Shown here piece after piece: positions 1 to 8,681 of a DNA stretch of 64,000 bases. The position numbers and the translations under genes were made by a program. The first letter of the stretch is position 1; each line of letters starts with the position of its first letter. Source of the DNA: Spirosoma oryzicola (GTDB lineage: Bacteria; Bacteroidota; Bacteroidia; Cytophagales; Spirosomataceae); assembly GCF_021233055.1 (NCBI RefSeq), contig NZ_CP089538.1:3612501-3676500 (forward strand), written 5' to 3'. Under the pieces are notes generated by a model that was not told where the DNA came from, searched no databases, and saw only the letters and a list, made by a program, of their open reading frames with translations.

Positions 1-449
1 CCTGTATTCTACACCCTATTCTGTAGTTACAGGATTTATGATTTCTTCTTTTTCCGATTTCGTTTCCTATCCCCACTCTGCGCTCATCACTAAGCGCACA
101 TTTCCCCGTTCCGTTGTACGGCGACTATTCCAGAGCCTGCCAGGTACACCAGTGAAATTTATTTATTCTTTTTTTCGAGTGTGGTTAAACGGTAGAACAG
201 ATTATTGTGTCCATCAATCTGAGATTGTCTCGCAGGCGTCTGTATTTATCCTTTGTTTATACCAGCATTTGCATTCACGACGTTCAATCGAAGCAGGCCT
301 AAAACAACGACCTACGTGGTGCGTCGTTTTGAGGCAGCGTCGCCTGCGGGAAGCGCTCGCAGATCCTGCTCCCGTTCATATGCTACCTTATAAACTGTGA
401 TACTAACCTCTAACCATATTACTATCCAGTCTGTACTTTTACAAAGTTT
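1..449. other. Non-coding leader region upstream of the SGNH/T9SS gene
   Basis: No convincing gene is visible here. The open frames on either strand have no recognisable domain, no signal peptide and unconvincing composition. The last 60 bases are AT-rich and contain TACTTTTA at about 431-438, one mismatch from the Bacteroidota -7 element TAnnTTTG, so the promoter of the following gene probably lies there. No terminator or tRNA was seen. Confidence 0.5.
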
Positions 450-3191
450 ATGAAAAGCGTTTTCGTTTCGTGTTGGTTCTTTTTGATGGGGTTCTATTCT
501 TTTCAGACAAGCGCTCAAATCCAAGTTTCGTTTCCGGTTAGCCGAGCCGTTTTTCAGCGTAACACAAATAATGAAGCCACTATTCGTGTAAACGGCTATT
601 TTACGACGCCCGTAACCCGAATTGATGCCCGCGTTCAGGCACGTGACGGACAAGGGACCTCAACCGACTGGGTCACGATTCAGAATAATCCGACTGGCGG
701 TAATTACGCCGGTGATCTGACCGTAAAAGGAGGCTGGTACAACCTGGAAGTACGGGGCATGAACGGTGATCAACAGGTGGGCGGTAGCACTATCGTTGAA
801 CGGGTGGGTGCCGGCGAAGTATTCGTGATCGCGGGTCAGTCGAATGGTCAGGGTGTGTACGACGACATGCCCAGCGCCAGTGACGACCGCATCAACTGCG
901 TCAATTATTTTGATCCTTCGGAGTCGCAGAACGACCCGCCTATGGATGTGCTGAATTTATTCTCTCATGTCAATCAGGGTGTTCGAATTACGCCACGCGG
1001 AGTAGGCAGCTGGTGCTGGGGTCGGGTCGGTGATATGCTAGCCCAACGACTGAAGGTACCGATCATGTTTTTCAACGCTGGTTACATTGGCACAGCCGTC
1101 AAGAACTGGCGCGAAAGTGCGGAAAATGGCCGTACGGAAAGTATTTACTCGCAGGGTTTGTACTATGCCGACGGTCAGCCTTATGCCAACCTACGGATCG
1201 CCTTGCAGTTTTACATCAATATGCTGGGCGTCAGAGCCATTTTGTGGCAGCAGGGCGAAGCCGAAAATTTCGACAATACAAGTCAGAGCAGCTATTACAA
1301 TCATTTACAGTACGTTATTAATCGCAGTCGGCAGGACGCCAACAAAAATATAGCCTGGGTCGTTGCCCGCGTGTCGTATTCAGGCGATTCACGGGGAGCC
1401 CGTCCTCAGATCCTTGCCGCCCAGAACCAGATTATTAGTTCGGTAAGCAACGTGTTTCCAGGACCAGAGACCGACAACATTCAGATTCCCCGTCAGCGCC
1501 CGCCCCGGACGATCTTCGACGATGTACACTTCGATGTCAACGGACTCTACGAGGTAGCTAACGTCTGGAACAACAGCCTCAACGACAGATTTTTCGCGAA
1601 TGCCCAGCCGATTTCTCCAACCCCTGCCCCGACGGTTACGGTATCGTGCGCCGGTACCAATCAACTGTCGATTGCCGTGAATGGCTCGTTCTCGTCGGTA
1701 ACCTGGAACACGGGTGAAGGCGGCCAACGCATTACCAAAGGGGCTGGGCAGTACCGGGCGAAGGTGAAAGACGCGGCCGGTAATGTACTGTTCTCACCCG
1801 TTGTGCGCGTGGCTTCTGCTCCATCCATTCAGGCTTCGGGTCCGACCACGTTTTGCGCCGGAAACAGCGTGACGTTACGGACTGATTACGACAACAATAT
1901 CCAATGGAATAATAACAATACGTCGCAACAGCTGTCTGTCAATTCCTCCGGCGATTATTCGGTTCAATACCGGGATGTAAGCGGCTGTACGTTTGTTTCG
2001 GGAACGACCTCGGTCCGGGTAAATCCATTACCCGCTATTCCGACGGTTACGGCTCAGCAAACGACAACCTTTTGTCAGGGTGGCAACACCACGCTGAGCG
2101 CCAACGAGGTTGCGGGTTATCGGTATCGGTGGAACTCGGGCCAGACCGACCGCAACATTACGGTACAGACAGCGGGAGCCTATACCGTGACTGCCACGGA
2201 CCAGAACGGCTGTACATCGCCCCAATCGCAGTCAATTGCTGTCGTTGTAAATCCTTTGCCAGCAACCCCAGTTATTGCGGCCAGCGGAAACACGACCTTC
2301 TGCGCCGACCAGCGCGTAACCCTGACTTCGACCGAAAATACGGCCTATCAGTGGACGAACGGAGCAACTTCGCGAGCCGTGACCATCAACCAGTCCGGTG
2401 TGTACACGGTGCGGACACAAAATCAGTTTAGTTGCTTTTCGGCTCCGTCCAACGCCATCACGATCCGGGTAAACCCGCTGCCAAATTCGCCAACACTGAC
2501 AGCAAACGGGCCGACAACCTTTTGTGATGGTAACCAGGTAGCACTTACAGCAACCAGCAATTTACGCCCTTTGTGGAGCACCGGCGATTCCGTACAAACC
2601 ATCCAGGTGCGTCAGTCGGGTTCTTATTCGGCGCGGGTTCGGGATAACAACGGCTGTTTTTCGCCGTTAGCTACGGCGATTGCCGTTGATGTAAAACCAC
2701 TGCCGAGCGTTCCTTCCGTTACGCAGATTGGTACCTATACGCTCGAAGCGATGGGCTCCCTTTCAGGCGATTTTTACCGCTGGTACATCAACACCGATAC
2801 GCTGGCCGTTCAAACAGCGATAATCAAGGCCGGTCGATCCGGTTCGTACGCGGCCCAGGCGTTTATTCGCTACAGCCCAACGCTGACTTGTTTTTCTGAT
2901 CCATCCGCCCGGCTAAACTTCGTAGTTGATGACTCAAACCAGGGATTAAGTATCTATCCGAATCCTAGCCCTGACAAAATCATTACGCTCGAAACGCTGA
3001 ATAACCTGGCCAACGCCACAATCCGCATCTTTACCGTATCGGGCCGGGAGGTTGAAACGATTTTCCTACCAAGTATCGAAGATCGTAAATCCATCGATCT
3101 GCAAAAATTGGCTCCGGGCATGTACATTATGCAAATCAGGGCGATTAATTACTCAGCATCCAGACGTTTTCTCGTCGGTATGGGCAACTAA
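450..3191 (+). CDS. T9SS-exported SGNH (sialate O-acetylesterase-like) protein with Ig-like repeats
   Basis: 913 residues. A signal peptide ends near SAQ (about residue 24). An Ig-like region is followed by a SASA/SGNH hydrolase domain (about 120-375) with the family blocks visible: AGQSN with the nucleophile Ser near residue 130, WQQGE near 266, and DDVHFD near 357 supplying Asp and His. Then come four tandem modules of about 75-80 residues, each opening with TTFC (near 466, 537, 614, 688), most closing in NPLP, and each with a second Cys that could form a disulfide. The C-terminus (about 831-913) is a type A T9SS sorting domain with SIYPNPS, a VSGREV turn and LAPGMYIMQI. Likely role: cell-surface or secreted carbohydrate esterase acting on acetylated glycans. 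The substrate cannot be told from sequence. Confidence 0.88.
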   Translation: MKSVFVSCWFFLMGFYSFQTSAQIQVSFPVSRAVFQRNTNNEATIRVNGYFTTPVTRIDARVQARDGQGTSTDWVTIQNNPTGGNYAGDLTVKGGWYNLEVRGMNGDQQVGGSTIVERVGAGEVFVIAGQSNGQGVYDDMPSASDDRINCVNYFDPSESQNDPPMDVLNLFSHVNQGVRITPRGVGSWCWGRVGDMLAQRLKVPIMFFNAGYIGTAVKNWRESAENGRTESIYSQGLYYADGQPYANLRIALQFYINMLGVRAILWQQGEAENFDNTSQSSYYNHLQYVINRSRQDANKNIAWVVARVSYSGDSRGARPQILAAQNQIISSVSNVFPGPETDNIQIPRQRPPRTIFDDVHFDVNGLYEVANVWNNSLNDRFFANAQPISPTPAPTVTVSCAGTNQLSIAVNGSFSSVTWNTGEGGQRITKGAGQYRAKVKDAAGNVLFSPVVRVASAPSIQASGPTTFCAGNSVTLRTDYDNNIQWNNNNTSQQLSVNSSGDYSVQYRDVSGCTFVSGTTSVRVNPLPAIPTVTAQQTTTFCQGGNTTLSANEVAGYRYRWNSGQTDRNITVQTAGAYTVTATDQNGCTSPQSQSIAVVVNPLPATPVIAASGNTTFCADQRVTLTSTENTAYQWTNGATSRAVTINQSGVYTVRTQNQFSCFSAPSNAITIRVNPLPNSPTLTANGPTTFCDGNQVALTATSNLRPLWSTGDSVQTIQVRQSGSYSARVRDNNGCFSPLATAIAVDVKPLPSVPSVTQIGTYTLEAMGSLSGDFYRWYINTDTLAVQTAIIKAGRSGSYAAQAFIRYSPTLTCFSDPSARLNFVVDDSNQGLSIYPNPSPDKIITLETLNNLANATIRIFTVSGREVETIFLPSIEDRKSIDLQKLAPGMYIMQIRAINYSASRRFLVGMGN

Positions 3192-3226
3192 GTCCCGCCT
3201 TCGACAAGATAGAATTCATTAACAAG

Positions 3227-3262
3227 AAAGGCTCCCCTAGCTGTGTTAGGAGAGCCTTTTTT
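3227..3262 (+). terminator. Rho-independent terminator of the SGNH/T9SS gene
   Basis: 13-base arms (3227-3239 and 3247-3259, one mismatch) around a 7-base loop, running into a T-tract. It lies 36 bases after the stop codon of the preceding gene. Confidence 0.85.
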
Positions 3263-3431
3263 ATGTACATTTTAGACTATATACTGTAATTTTATTTTGA
3301 AATTCTATCTAAACATCAAATATAATAGCTACAAATAGAACTCAAGATAGAATATTCTATAAATTGCTTGTCCAATAAGTGGGCATTACTGACAGTCAAA
3401 AAAGCTCCTCTTCATTCTCTGTTACCCATCC

Positions 3432-5351
3432 ATGAAAACGTATTGTACAGTTCTTTTAACTCTATCTCTCCTCCCTAGTGCATTTGCCCAGCGATCGTAT
3501 TACGGTACCGAAGAAAAATGGCCCGAACAGGACACCGCCCGAAAGGTGTACACCGTGAAAGGCGAACGGCACGGCATCAGTTATTTCAAGAAGCATACGT
3601 TCAAGGACGTACAATACCAAATGGGGTCGACGCTTACCTTCGATACCTACCACACCCCCGACGTCATGTACGGCTGGTGCCGCAAATGGGCCGAACAATA
3701 CCCTAACCTGGTCGATTTGTACGAAGTAGCAAAAAGCTACGAAGGGCGGCCTATTTTACAACTGACACTGACCAACAAGAAAACGGGTAAACACACCGAC
3801 AAACCAGCGGCTTACTTTGAAGGCGGACGGCACAGTGGCGAAGTCACCAGTAGTGAAGCTGTCCTCTGGCTGGCCAAACACTTGCTGGACAACTACGGTA
3901 AAGACGCGTCCATCACGAAACTGCTGGATACCAAAACCATTTACTTACGTCCCGAAAACAATCCTGACGGCGCAACGATGTACCTGTACACGGCGCAACG
4001 CAACCGCAGCAGCCTGCGCCCGAACGACAATGATCGGGATGGACTGCTGGATGAGGATTCTGAAGATGATCTCGATGGCGACGGGATCATTTACCAGATC
4101 CGGAAAAAGGCAACAACGAAGGCGGACCTGGAAAAGGCGGATTATGTCATCGACCCGAAAGATAAGTCAGGCCGGTTGATGAAGCGGGTACAGGCCGGCC
4201 AGGGCACGCACCTCGTGTACACCGAAGGCATTGACAACGACGGTGATGGCAAGTACAACGAAGATGGTATTGGTGGCCTGGACAACCACCGCAACTACCC
4301 CGAAAACTGGCGACCCGACCAGGGTGGCGACTTTACCGGGCGGGGCTACACGCAGGGCGGTGCCAGTGAGTACCCGCTCAGCGAACCCGAAACGCGGGCT
4401 ACGTACGTCTGGCTGATGGGTCACCCCAACATCACGGTGGTCAATTCGATGGACACGAGCGTTCCGATGCACCTACGCCCCCCCTCCACATCGGCCAGCG
4501 CCGAAAGTATGTTCCCCGCCGACGAGGCTATTTACAAACACATGGATAGTTTGGGGCTTTCGTTTACGGGCTATCCGTGGGCGGGCGATGTGTACGATGT
4601 GTATAATACGCGCAACAAAATCAATCGCTTGACCGGCGACCCGTCAAAGCCACAACCCCTGTTCGGACACGGGCCGGATTTCGGCTATTTTCAATACGGT
4701 GCCGTTTGGTACGGGGATGAGCTTTGGAACAATGGGGCCATGAAAGATTACGACGGCGATGGCGACCGGGATGAATACGACGCGCTGATGTGGGACGACG
4801 AAGCCAACGGCAAACGTGGCTTCAAGCCGTGGACCAAAATGACGCATCCCCAATTGGGCGAAGTAGAGATTGGCGGCTTTAACCCTAAGTTTTTCTCACA
4901 AAACGGTCCGGCCTGGATTCTGGAGAACTGGATCTCGAAGCAATCGAAATTCAATCTGGCGATGGCGAAAGAACTTCCGCAGGTTGATTTGACCGATGTA
5001 ACCGTGAAACCGCTGGCCGATAATGAATATGAAATAAAGGCGAGTTGGATAAACTCCGGTAAGTTACCCGTAGCGTTAGAGCAGGCCAAGCGGGTTAAGA
5101 TGGTTCCCGAAGACCGGGTAACGCTGGACATCAACAAGGAGCTGTTGAAAGGTTTTAAAGATGCGAAAGTCGTCATTACCCAACCGGCTCTGTTTGACAA
5201 AACGATCTACGCGGGCTACACAAACGTTGGCGAGAAAAAAGAAGCGACCTTCCGGGTTAAGCTCAACCAACCGGGCAGCATCAAAGCAAAGGTTAAATTA
5301 CTGTCAACGCGGGGTGGTTATACAGAAAAGGAAATTACCATCGGTAAGTAA
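3432..5351 (+). CDS. Secreted M14-family zinc carboxypeptidase-like protein with Asp-rich loops
   Basis: 639 residues with a signal peptide (cleavage near AFAQ, residue 20). The M14 fold is shown by GGRHSGE (His134, Glu137: the HxxE zinc pair), a following NNPDG motif, LRPP, and GDELW with Glu430 at the expected catalytic position. Three Asp-rich stretches resembling calcium loops of the DxDGDG type interrupt the domain (about 199-221, 268-280, 439-457). At the position where relatives usually carry the third zinc ligand (HTS before LRPP) this protein reads MDTS (Asp341), with a His five residues later. The C-terminal 120 residues form a beta-rich appended domain. It probably cleaves peptides in the periplasm or outside the cell, unless the ligand change has abolished activity. 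The upstream region (3263-3431) is AT-rich, as expected for a promoter. Confidence 0.85.
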   Translation: MKTYCTVLLTLSLLPSAFAQRSYYGTEEKWPEQDTARKVYTVKGERHGISYFKKHTFKDVQYQMGSTLTFDTYHTPDVMYGWCRKWAEQYPNLVDLYEVAKSYEGRPILQLTLTNKKTGKHTDKPAAYFEGGRHSGEVTSSEAVLWLAKHLLDNYGKDASITKLLDTKTIYLRPENNPDGATMYLYTAQRNRSSLRPNDNDRDGLLDEDSEDDLDGDGIIYQIRKKATTKADLEKADYVIDPKDKSGRLMKRVQAGQGTHLVYTEGIDNDGDGKYNEDGIGGLDNHRNYPENWRPDQGGDFTGRGYTQGGASEYPLSEPETRATYVWLMGHPNITVVNSMDTSVPMHLRPPSTSASAESMFPADEAIYKHMDSLGLSFTGYPWAGDVYDVYNTRNKINRLTGDPSKPQPLFGHGPDFGYFQYGAVWYGDELWNNGAMKDYDGDGDRDEYDALMWDDEANGKRGFKPWTKMTHPQLGEVEIGGFNPKFFSQNGPAWILENWISKQSKFNLAMAKELPQVDLTDVTVKPLADNEYEIKASWINSGKLPVALEQAKRVKMVPEDRVTLDINKELLKGFKDAKVVITQPALFDKTIYAGYTNVGEKKEATFRVKLNQPGSIKAKVKLLSTRGGYTEKEITIGK

Positions 5352-5450
5352 TTTACAAAGCGAATAGCGAACAAGCGTGCGGTCAGATTCTTGATTTTGT
5401 GTTACGGCGGTGTCGGTTGTCAACAAAAAAGACGAGTTCCGCATAAACCT

Positions 5451-5528
5451 CTTGTGGTGTCGGTTTCTTAAAACCGACATTTCTGCTGGCAACAGTTGGT
5501 GTCGGTTTTGAGAAACCGACACCACAAG
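5451..5528. repeat. REP-like composite palindrome, locus 1
   Basis: A 17-base outer inverted repeat (5451-5467 and 5512-5528) encloses two hairpins: 5458-5479 (9-base arms, loop CTTA) and 5498-5523 (11-base arms, loop TGAG). The second contains the exact core GTCGGTTTTGAGAAACCGAC. A further half-copy, TGTCGGTT, sits at 5411-5418. The locus lies between two convergent genes. The same core recurs near 12.6, 28.2 and 40.8 kb. Confidence 0.8.
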
Positions 5529-5596
5529 AAACGAAGCCAAAAACCATGACCGCACACTTGGTTACTTTTCTTTTTGTGCTAACCCACCCCAGAAAA

Positions 5597-6190
5597 CTAC
5601 AGATCCCTCATCCAGTAGACCATCGTTTTAGGCGTCGATACCGATTCGCCGATATCGGGCCAGTCGAGGGTGCTTCGCAATGCATCCTGCTTGACATAGC
5701 CTCTCTTCTGCCAGAACAAGTCGTTAGGTCGGTAATCCAGCGGTTTGGCGGGGTGGTTCTCGTCGCGCTCGACCGCGCAGAAGCAGGTTGTTCTAAACGT
5801 ACCGAAACTACGGGCGTGGGCTTCCCGCTCATCGAAAAAACGGTGCCCTAGCCCCAATCCGCGAAACGCAGACAGCAGAATACTTTCACCAAAATAAAAG
5901 ATGCGATCAATATCGGCAGAAGTCTGCGTAAACGGTCGGCGAATGTCGTCTGTTTCGTCACGCAGCGGAATGGCCGTCGTGGCACCAACCATCTCGTCTC
6001 CGCTGTACACCGCAAACAAAAACGACCGCTCCGACTGGCTATACGTTTTCAGATACGCTTTTTCGTACGCAACCGACCCTTCGTATAGGTACGGAAAGTC
6101 GCGGAAAACGGCAATACGTAGCCGGGCCAGCTCGTCGAAGACGGATGCTATTTCGCTTCCTTTTTTGGTAGTAAACGACAGTGCACTCAT
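5597..6190 (-). CDS. GNAT-family N-acetyltransferase
   Basis: 197 residues. The GNAT core is recognisable: a FLFAVYSGDEMVGATTAI beta-hairpin (about 57-74), then the acetyl-CoA loop RGLGLGH (110-116, the R/QxxGxG/A motif), then a region with NDLFWQKRGY (about 156-165) as in the last strand and helix of the fold. It would transfer an acetyl group to an amine; the substrate is unknown. The ATG at 6190 is three bases beyond the stop of the upstream NTF2-like gene, so the two are almost certainly co-transcribed. Confidence 0.8.
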   Translation of the reverse strand: MSALSFTTKKGSEIASVFDELARLRIAVFRDFPYLYEGSVAYEKAYLKTYSQSERSFLFAVYSGDEMVGATTAIPLRDETDDIRRPFTQTSADIDRIFYFGESILLSAFRGLGLGHRFFDEREAHARSFGTFRTTCFCAVERDENHPAKPLDYRPNDLFWQKRGYVKQDALRSTLDWPDIGESVSTPKTMVYWMRDL

Positions 6191-6193
6191 CGA

Positions 6194-6595
6194 CTATTCC
6201 GATACCAACTTGATCCAGAGCGGCAGGTTGTAGTACGTCGTTACCCGCGAAATTTTCTCATCCTTGACCTCCAGAAATGCCGCAGCAGGCAGTCGATAGG
6301 TTTGATTGTGCGCTTCGGGTAGACCCGCTTCACCTTTCTTATAAACCCCGTTCACGATAAACTCCACCGCTACGCGCGTGTCGGTCGGCTCCGTCAGAAA
6401 CACCAGATCGGTCAGCGTTTCGTCGTACGACTCGTCCATCGTTTGCATGAACTCGGTGAATTTTTCGGTACCAACGCGCGCTTCGCCCTGGTTCGGCTCG
6501 TGTCGAACGTCCGGGTGCAGCAGCACCAGCATGCCGTTCCAATCTTTCTGGTTGAAGCTCGAATAATACTCTTGTACAATCTCTAAGGCAGTCAT
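6194..6595 (-). CDS. NTF2-like / SnoaL-like small protein
   Basis: 133 residues, no signal peptide, so cytoplasmic. The pattern (ALEIVQEYYSSFNQKDWNGMLVLLHPDVRHEPNQG at the N-terminus, FMQTMDESYDETLTDL, VAVEFIVNGVYKKGE, KISRVTTYYNLPLWIKLV at the C-terminus) is the cone-shaped NTF2/SnoaL fold used by polyketide cyclases, ketosteroid isomerases and many proteins of unknown function. First gene of a two-gene unit with the downstream GNAT. A perfect TAnnTTTG -7 element lies about 60 bases upstream. No specific reaction can be assigned. Confidence 0.75.
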   Translation of the reverse strand: MTALEIVQEYYSSFNQKDWNGMLVLLHPDVRHEPNQGEARVGTEKFTEFMQTMDESYDETLTDLVFLTEPTDTRVAVEFIVNGVYKKGEAGLPEAHNQTYRLPAAAFLEVKDEKISRVTTYYNLPLWIKLVSE

Positions 6596-6656
6596 TGCAA
6601 GTAATCTAAGTCTGTTTTTATCAACTCATCCGCCGTAGCGAATGTTGACCGTTGAG

Positions 6657-6664
6657 CAAAGATA
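6657..6664 (-). promoter_or_regulatory. Candidate Bacteroidota -7 promoter element for the NTF2/GNAT unit
   Basis: On the minus strand this reads TATCTTTG, a perfect match to TAnnTTTG, and it lies 62 bases upstream of the ATG at 6595. I could not find a convincing -33 TTG at the usual spacing, so this rests on the -7 match alone. Confidence 0.4.
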
Positions 6665-6771
6665 CAAAGTAGCCCGCTGACCGGCGACAGAAAGCTTTTT
6701 CTACGAATCACCTAAATTGCCGACCATCGATACAGGATGCGGTTTGATACCTTATCTTCGACCACGCCTGA

Positions 6772-7689
6772 ATGCGCTCGACGCTTAATCCCTGTTCACG
6801 CTTGAGTAAGAAAAATAACATACCCGTTTTTGAACTGTCAAAAGAAGCAAAAGCGGGATTATTTGTTCGAATGGTCGATTCGACGGTTATTAAGTCGGGC
6901 GATCACGACATTGACATTGCCCATCGCGACAATTCGTATCTGTTGTTCATTCTGCAAAGTGGAAACGGACGATTTTTGCTGGACTTCGAAGAATTTCACT
7001 TTCAAGCACCCGCTTTTGGTTTGATCCGCCCCGAACAAGTACACCGCTTGGTCGATCATCAGGCCGCGAAGGGCTGGCTTGTCGCTTTTGATCCTGGCCT
7101 GCTCGATCCGGAGTTGGTTCAATCAGTCCGCTTACTGACGCTATCGCCCCTTCCCGACCTCAATTCCGACAAGCTTGCTTCGATTCACGAACTCGTCCGT
7201 TTGTTGTACACCTTGTTTTGGTCAGCCGATAGCCGATCAATAACGTTACAACACCTGCTGAACGCGCTTGTCAGTGCAGTTTGCGACCTTCACCAATCCG
7301 TCAATAAGGCGTCGGGTTATACAGAGAGTAGGGCCGATGAAATCACCCTCGCTTTTCGCCAGTTGGTTGAACAGCAGTACATTGACTGGAAACGGCCCGC
7401 TCACTATGCCGAAGCACTTCATGTATCGGTCAATCACCTGACAGACACTATCAAGCAAAAAACGGGCTTCCCGGTATCGTACTGGATTCAGCACCAAACG
7501 ATGCTCGAAGCCAAGCGGCTTTTATACCATACGCAGGGAACGGTCAAAGATGTCGCTTACCGCCTGGGCTTTTCCGATCAGCATTACTTTTCCCGACTAT
7601 TTCGCAAGGTTACGGGCCACACACCGATTGAATTCAGGCAGCTATTCCATGATTTGTCCACCAAAACCCCGCCTTCAGCCATTCTTTAG
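6772..7689 (+). CDS. AraC-family transcriptional regulator
   Basis: 305 residues from the ATG at 6772. A TTG at 6802 giving a 295-residue protein is also possible, since the first ten residues look unlike the family. The N-terminal half is a cupin-like sensory domain (about 30-150, including LLDFEEFHFQAPAFGLIRPEQVH). The C-terminal 100 residues hold the paired helix-turn-helix of AraC/XylS: ALHVSVNHLTDTIKQKTG, then VKDVAYRLGFSDQHYFSRLF with the FRKVTGHTPIEFR signature. It sits 48 bases upstream of a siderophore-interacting flavoprotein on the same strand and probably regulates it. The ligand is unknown. Confidence 0.85.
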   Translation: MRSTLNPCSRLSKKNNIPVFELSKEAKAGLFVRMVDSTVIKSGDHDIDIAHRDNSYLLFILQSGNGRFLLDFEEFHFQAPAFGLIRPEQVHRLVDHQAAKGWLVAFDPGLLDPELVQSVRLLTLSPLPDLNSDKLASIHELVRLLYTLFWSADSRSITLQHLLNALVSAVCDLHQSVNKASGYTESRADEITLAFRQLVEQQYIDWKRPAHYAEALHVSVNHLTDTIKQKTGFPVSYWIQHQTMLEAKRLLYHTQGTVKDVAYRLGFSDQHYFSRLFRKVTGHTPIEFRQLFHDLSTKTPPSAIL

Positions 7690-7737
7690 GCCGCCTGCCC
7701 CCCGTTTCTTTGCATCGTAGCCAATTAGCAAAATACG

Positions 7738-8460
7738 ATGAGCCTTCTAGATACGATTACCAAAGCGGTTGGGCAAAAAGCCACGATCATTGAAAAAAGA
7801 CAAATCGCCGATCATACCTTTCACCTAAAAATTCAGGGGAGCGCCCTGCAAGCGCTGACGTACACACCGGGCGAACACCTGCGGGTATTGATTGGGCTCG
7901 ACAAGAATAGCTCACTCATGGATAAGGTCCGAACGTACTCCATTTGGCAGTATGATCAGGCCAATGCCACCATTGATCTTGCCGTTTGTACGCATTCGAA
8001 GGGCGTTGGTAGCCGCTGGATTCAGGAGGTGCAACCGGGTGAACTTCTGTACTTCGTCGGTCCGAGAGGCAATTTCACCATAGACGATTCGGGCGATTAT
8101 TACGTGTTTGTCGGCGACCCATCGGCATTGGCGCACCTGTACGAAATCAACCGAAACCTGTCGGGTTCTAAAAAAATCATCAGCTTTATCTACGCCGACC
8201 AGGATATGGATTTCTTTCCTGATGTGGATGGCTGTACGCCTTTTTCATTTTATCAACAACCCCAAAATCCAGCCCAAACGGTTATCGAGCAACTGACCAG
8301 TCAGGTAAACAACGCGACCGGGAAAGGAATGCTGTATGTTGGTGGTGATAGCCGACTCTGCGCGACGCTCAACCGCTATTTTCGGCATTCGCTCCACTGG
8401 GGAAGCCGCCAGATCAAAACCAAGCCTTTCTGGAATCCAACAAAAACAGGTTTATCGTAA
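7738..8460 (+). CDS. Siderophore-interacting protein (FAD-binding ferric reductase family)
   Basis: 240 residues, no signal peptide. The N-terminal half is a ferredoxin-reductase-like FAD barrel: TYTPGEHLRVLIG, then RTYSIW (the RxYS flavin-binding motif, near residue 65) and CTHSKGVGSRWIQ. The C-terminal half is the SIP NAD(P)H-binding domain (FVGDPSALAHLYEINR, then GMLYVGGDSRLCATLNRYFRH). Family members reduce ferric siderophores in the cytoplasm to release iron, or act as general flavoprotein reductases. It follows the AraC gene by 48 bases, a pairing suggesting regulation by that protein. No siderophore receptor or TonB gene is nearby. Confidence 0.83.
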   Translation: MSLLDTITKAVGQKATIIEKRQIADHTFHLKIQGSALQALTYTPGEHLRVLIGLDKNSSLMDKVRTYSIWQYDQANATIDLAVCTHSKGVGSRWIQEVQPGELLYFVGPRGNFTIDDSGDYYVFVGDPSALAHLYEINRNLSGSKKIISFIYADQDMDFFPDVDGCTPFSFYQQPQNPAQTVIEQLTSQVNNATGKGMLYVGGDSRLCATLNRYFRHSLHWGSRQIKTKPFWNPTKTGLS

Positions 8461-8473
8461 CCCATAAAATCGT

Positions 8474-8677
8474 ATGTACGCTCAACTCATCATCTGCCAG
8501 GATGCGCCCGCTCATCCGGACGGTCCAACCAGTCAATCACCGCAACCGAATCCGCTTACCCCATCGACTATTTATTTGAACTGGCAATTAATCAGCGATC
8601 GACTAACGACCGGTAAACTGATCGACCTGATGGCTTGTCTGGACGAGCTTGGTTTCGCCCAGTTGGAAACCGATTAA
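8474..8677 (+). CDS. Small hypothetical protein downstream of the SIP gene
   Basis: 67 residues, starting with ATG 13 bases after the SIP stop and ending 4 bases before the convergent LytTR gene, so it fills the gap exactly. It has a Pro/Ser/Thr-rich N-terminal third (PDGPTSQSPQPNPLTPST) and an amphipathic C-terminal stretch (LISDRLTTGKLIDLMACLDELGFAQLE). No family is recognised. Position favours a real third gene of the AraC-SIP unit, but short length and biased composition leave doubt. Confidence 0.4.
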   Translation: MYAQLIICQDAPAHPDGPTSQSPQPNPLTPSTIYLNWQLISDRLTTGKLIDLMACLDELGFAQLETD

Positions 8678-8681
8678 GCAC

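Noticed and set aside
38..400. Open frame of 120 codons on the plus strand at the window start
   Set aside because: No domain, low-complexity start, no ribosome-binding context, and it overlaps an equally long frame on the other strand. Treated as non-coding.
312..653. Minus-strand open frame of 113 codons
   Set aside because: Overlaps the signal peptide and first domain of the well-supported SGNH/T9SS gene; it is a shadow frame.
5451..5528. Repeated GTCGGTTT units considered as a CRISPR array
   Set aside because: Units are palindromic, irregularly spaced, two per locus and scattered over 35 kb, with no spacers of constant length and no cas genes.
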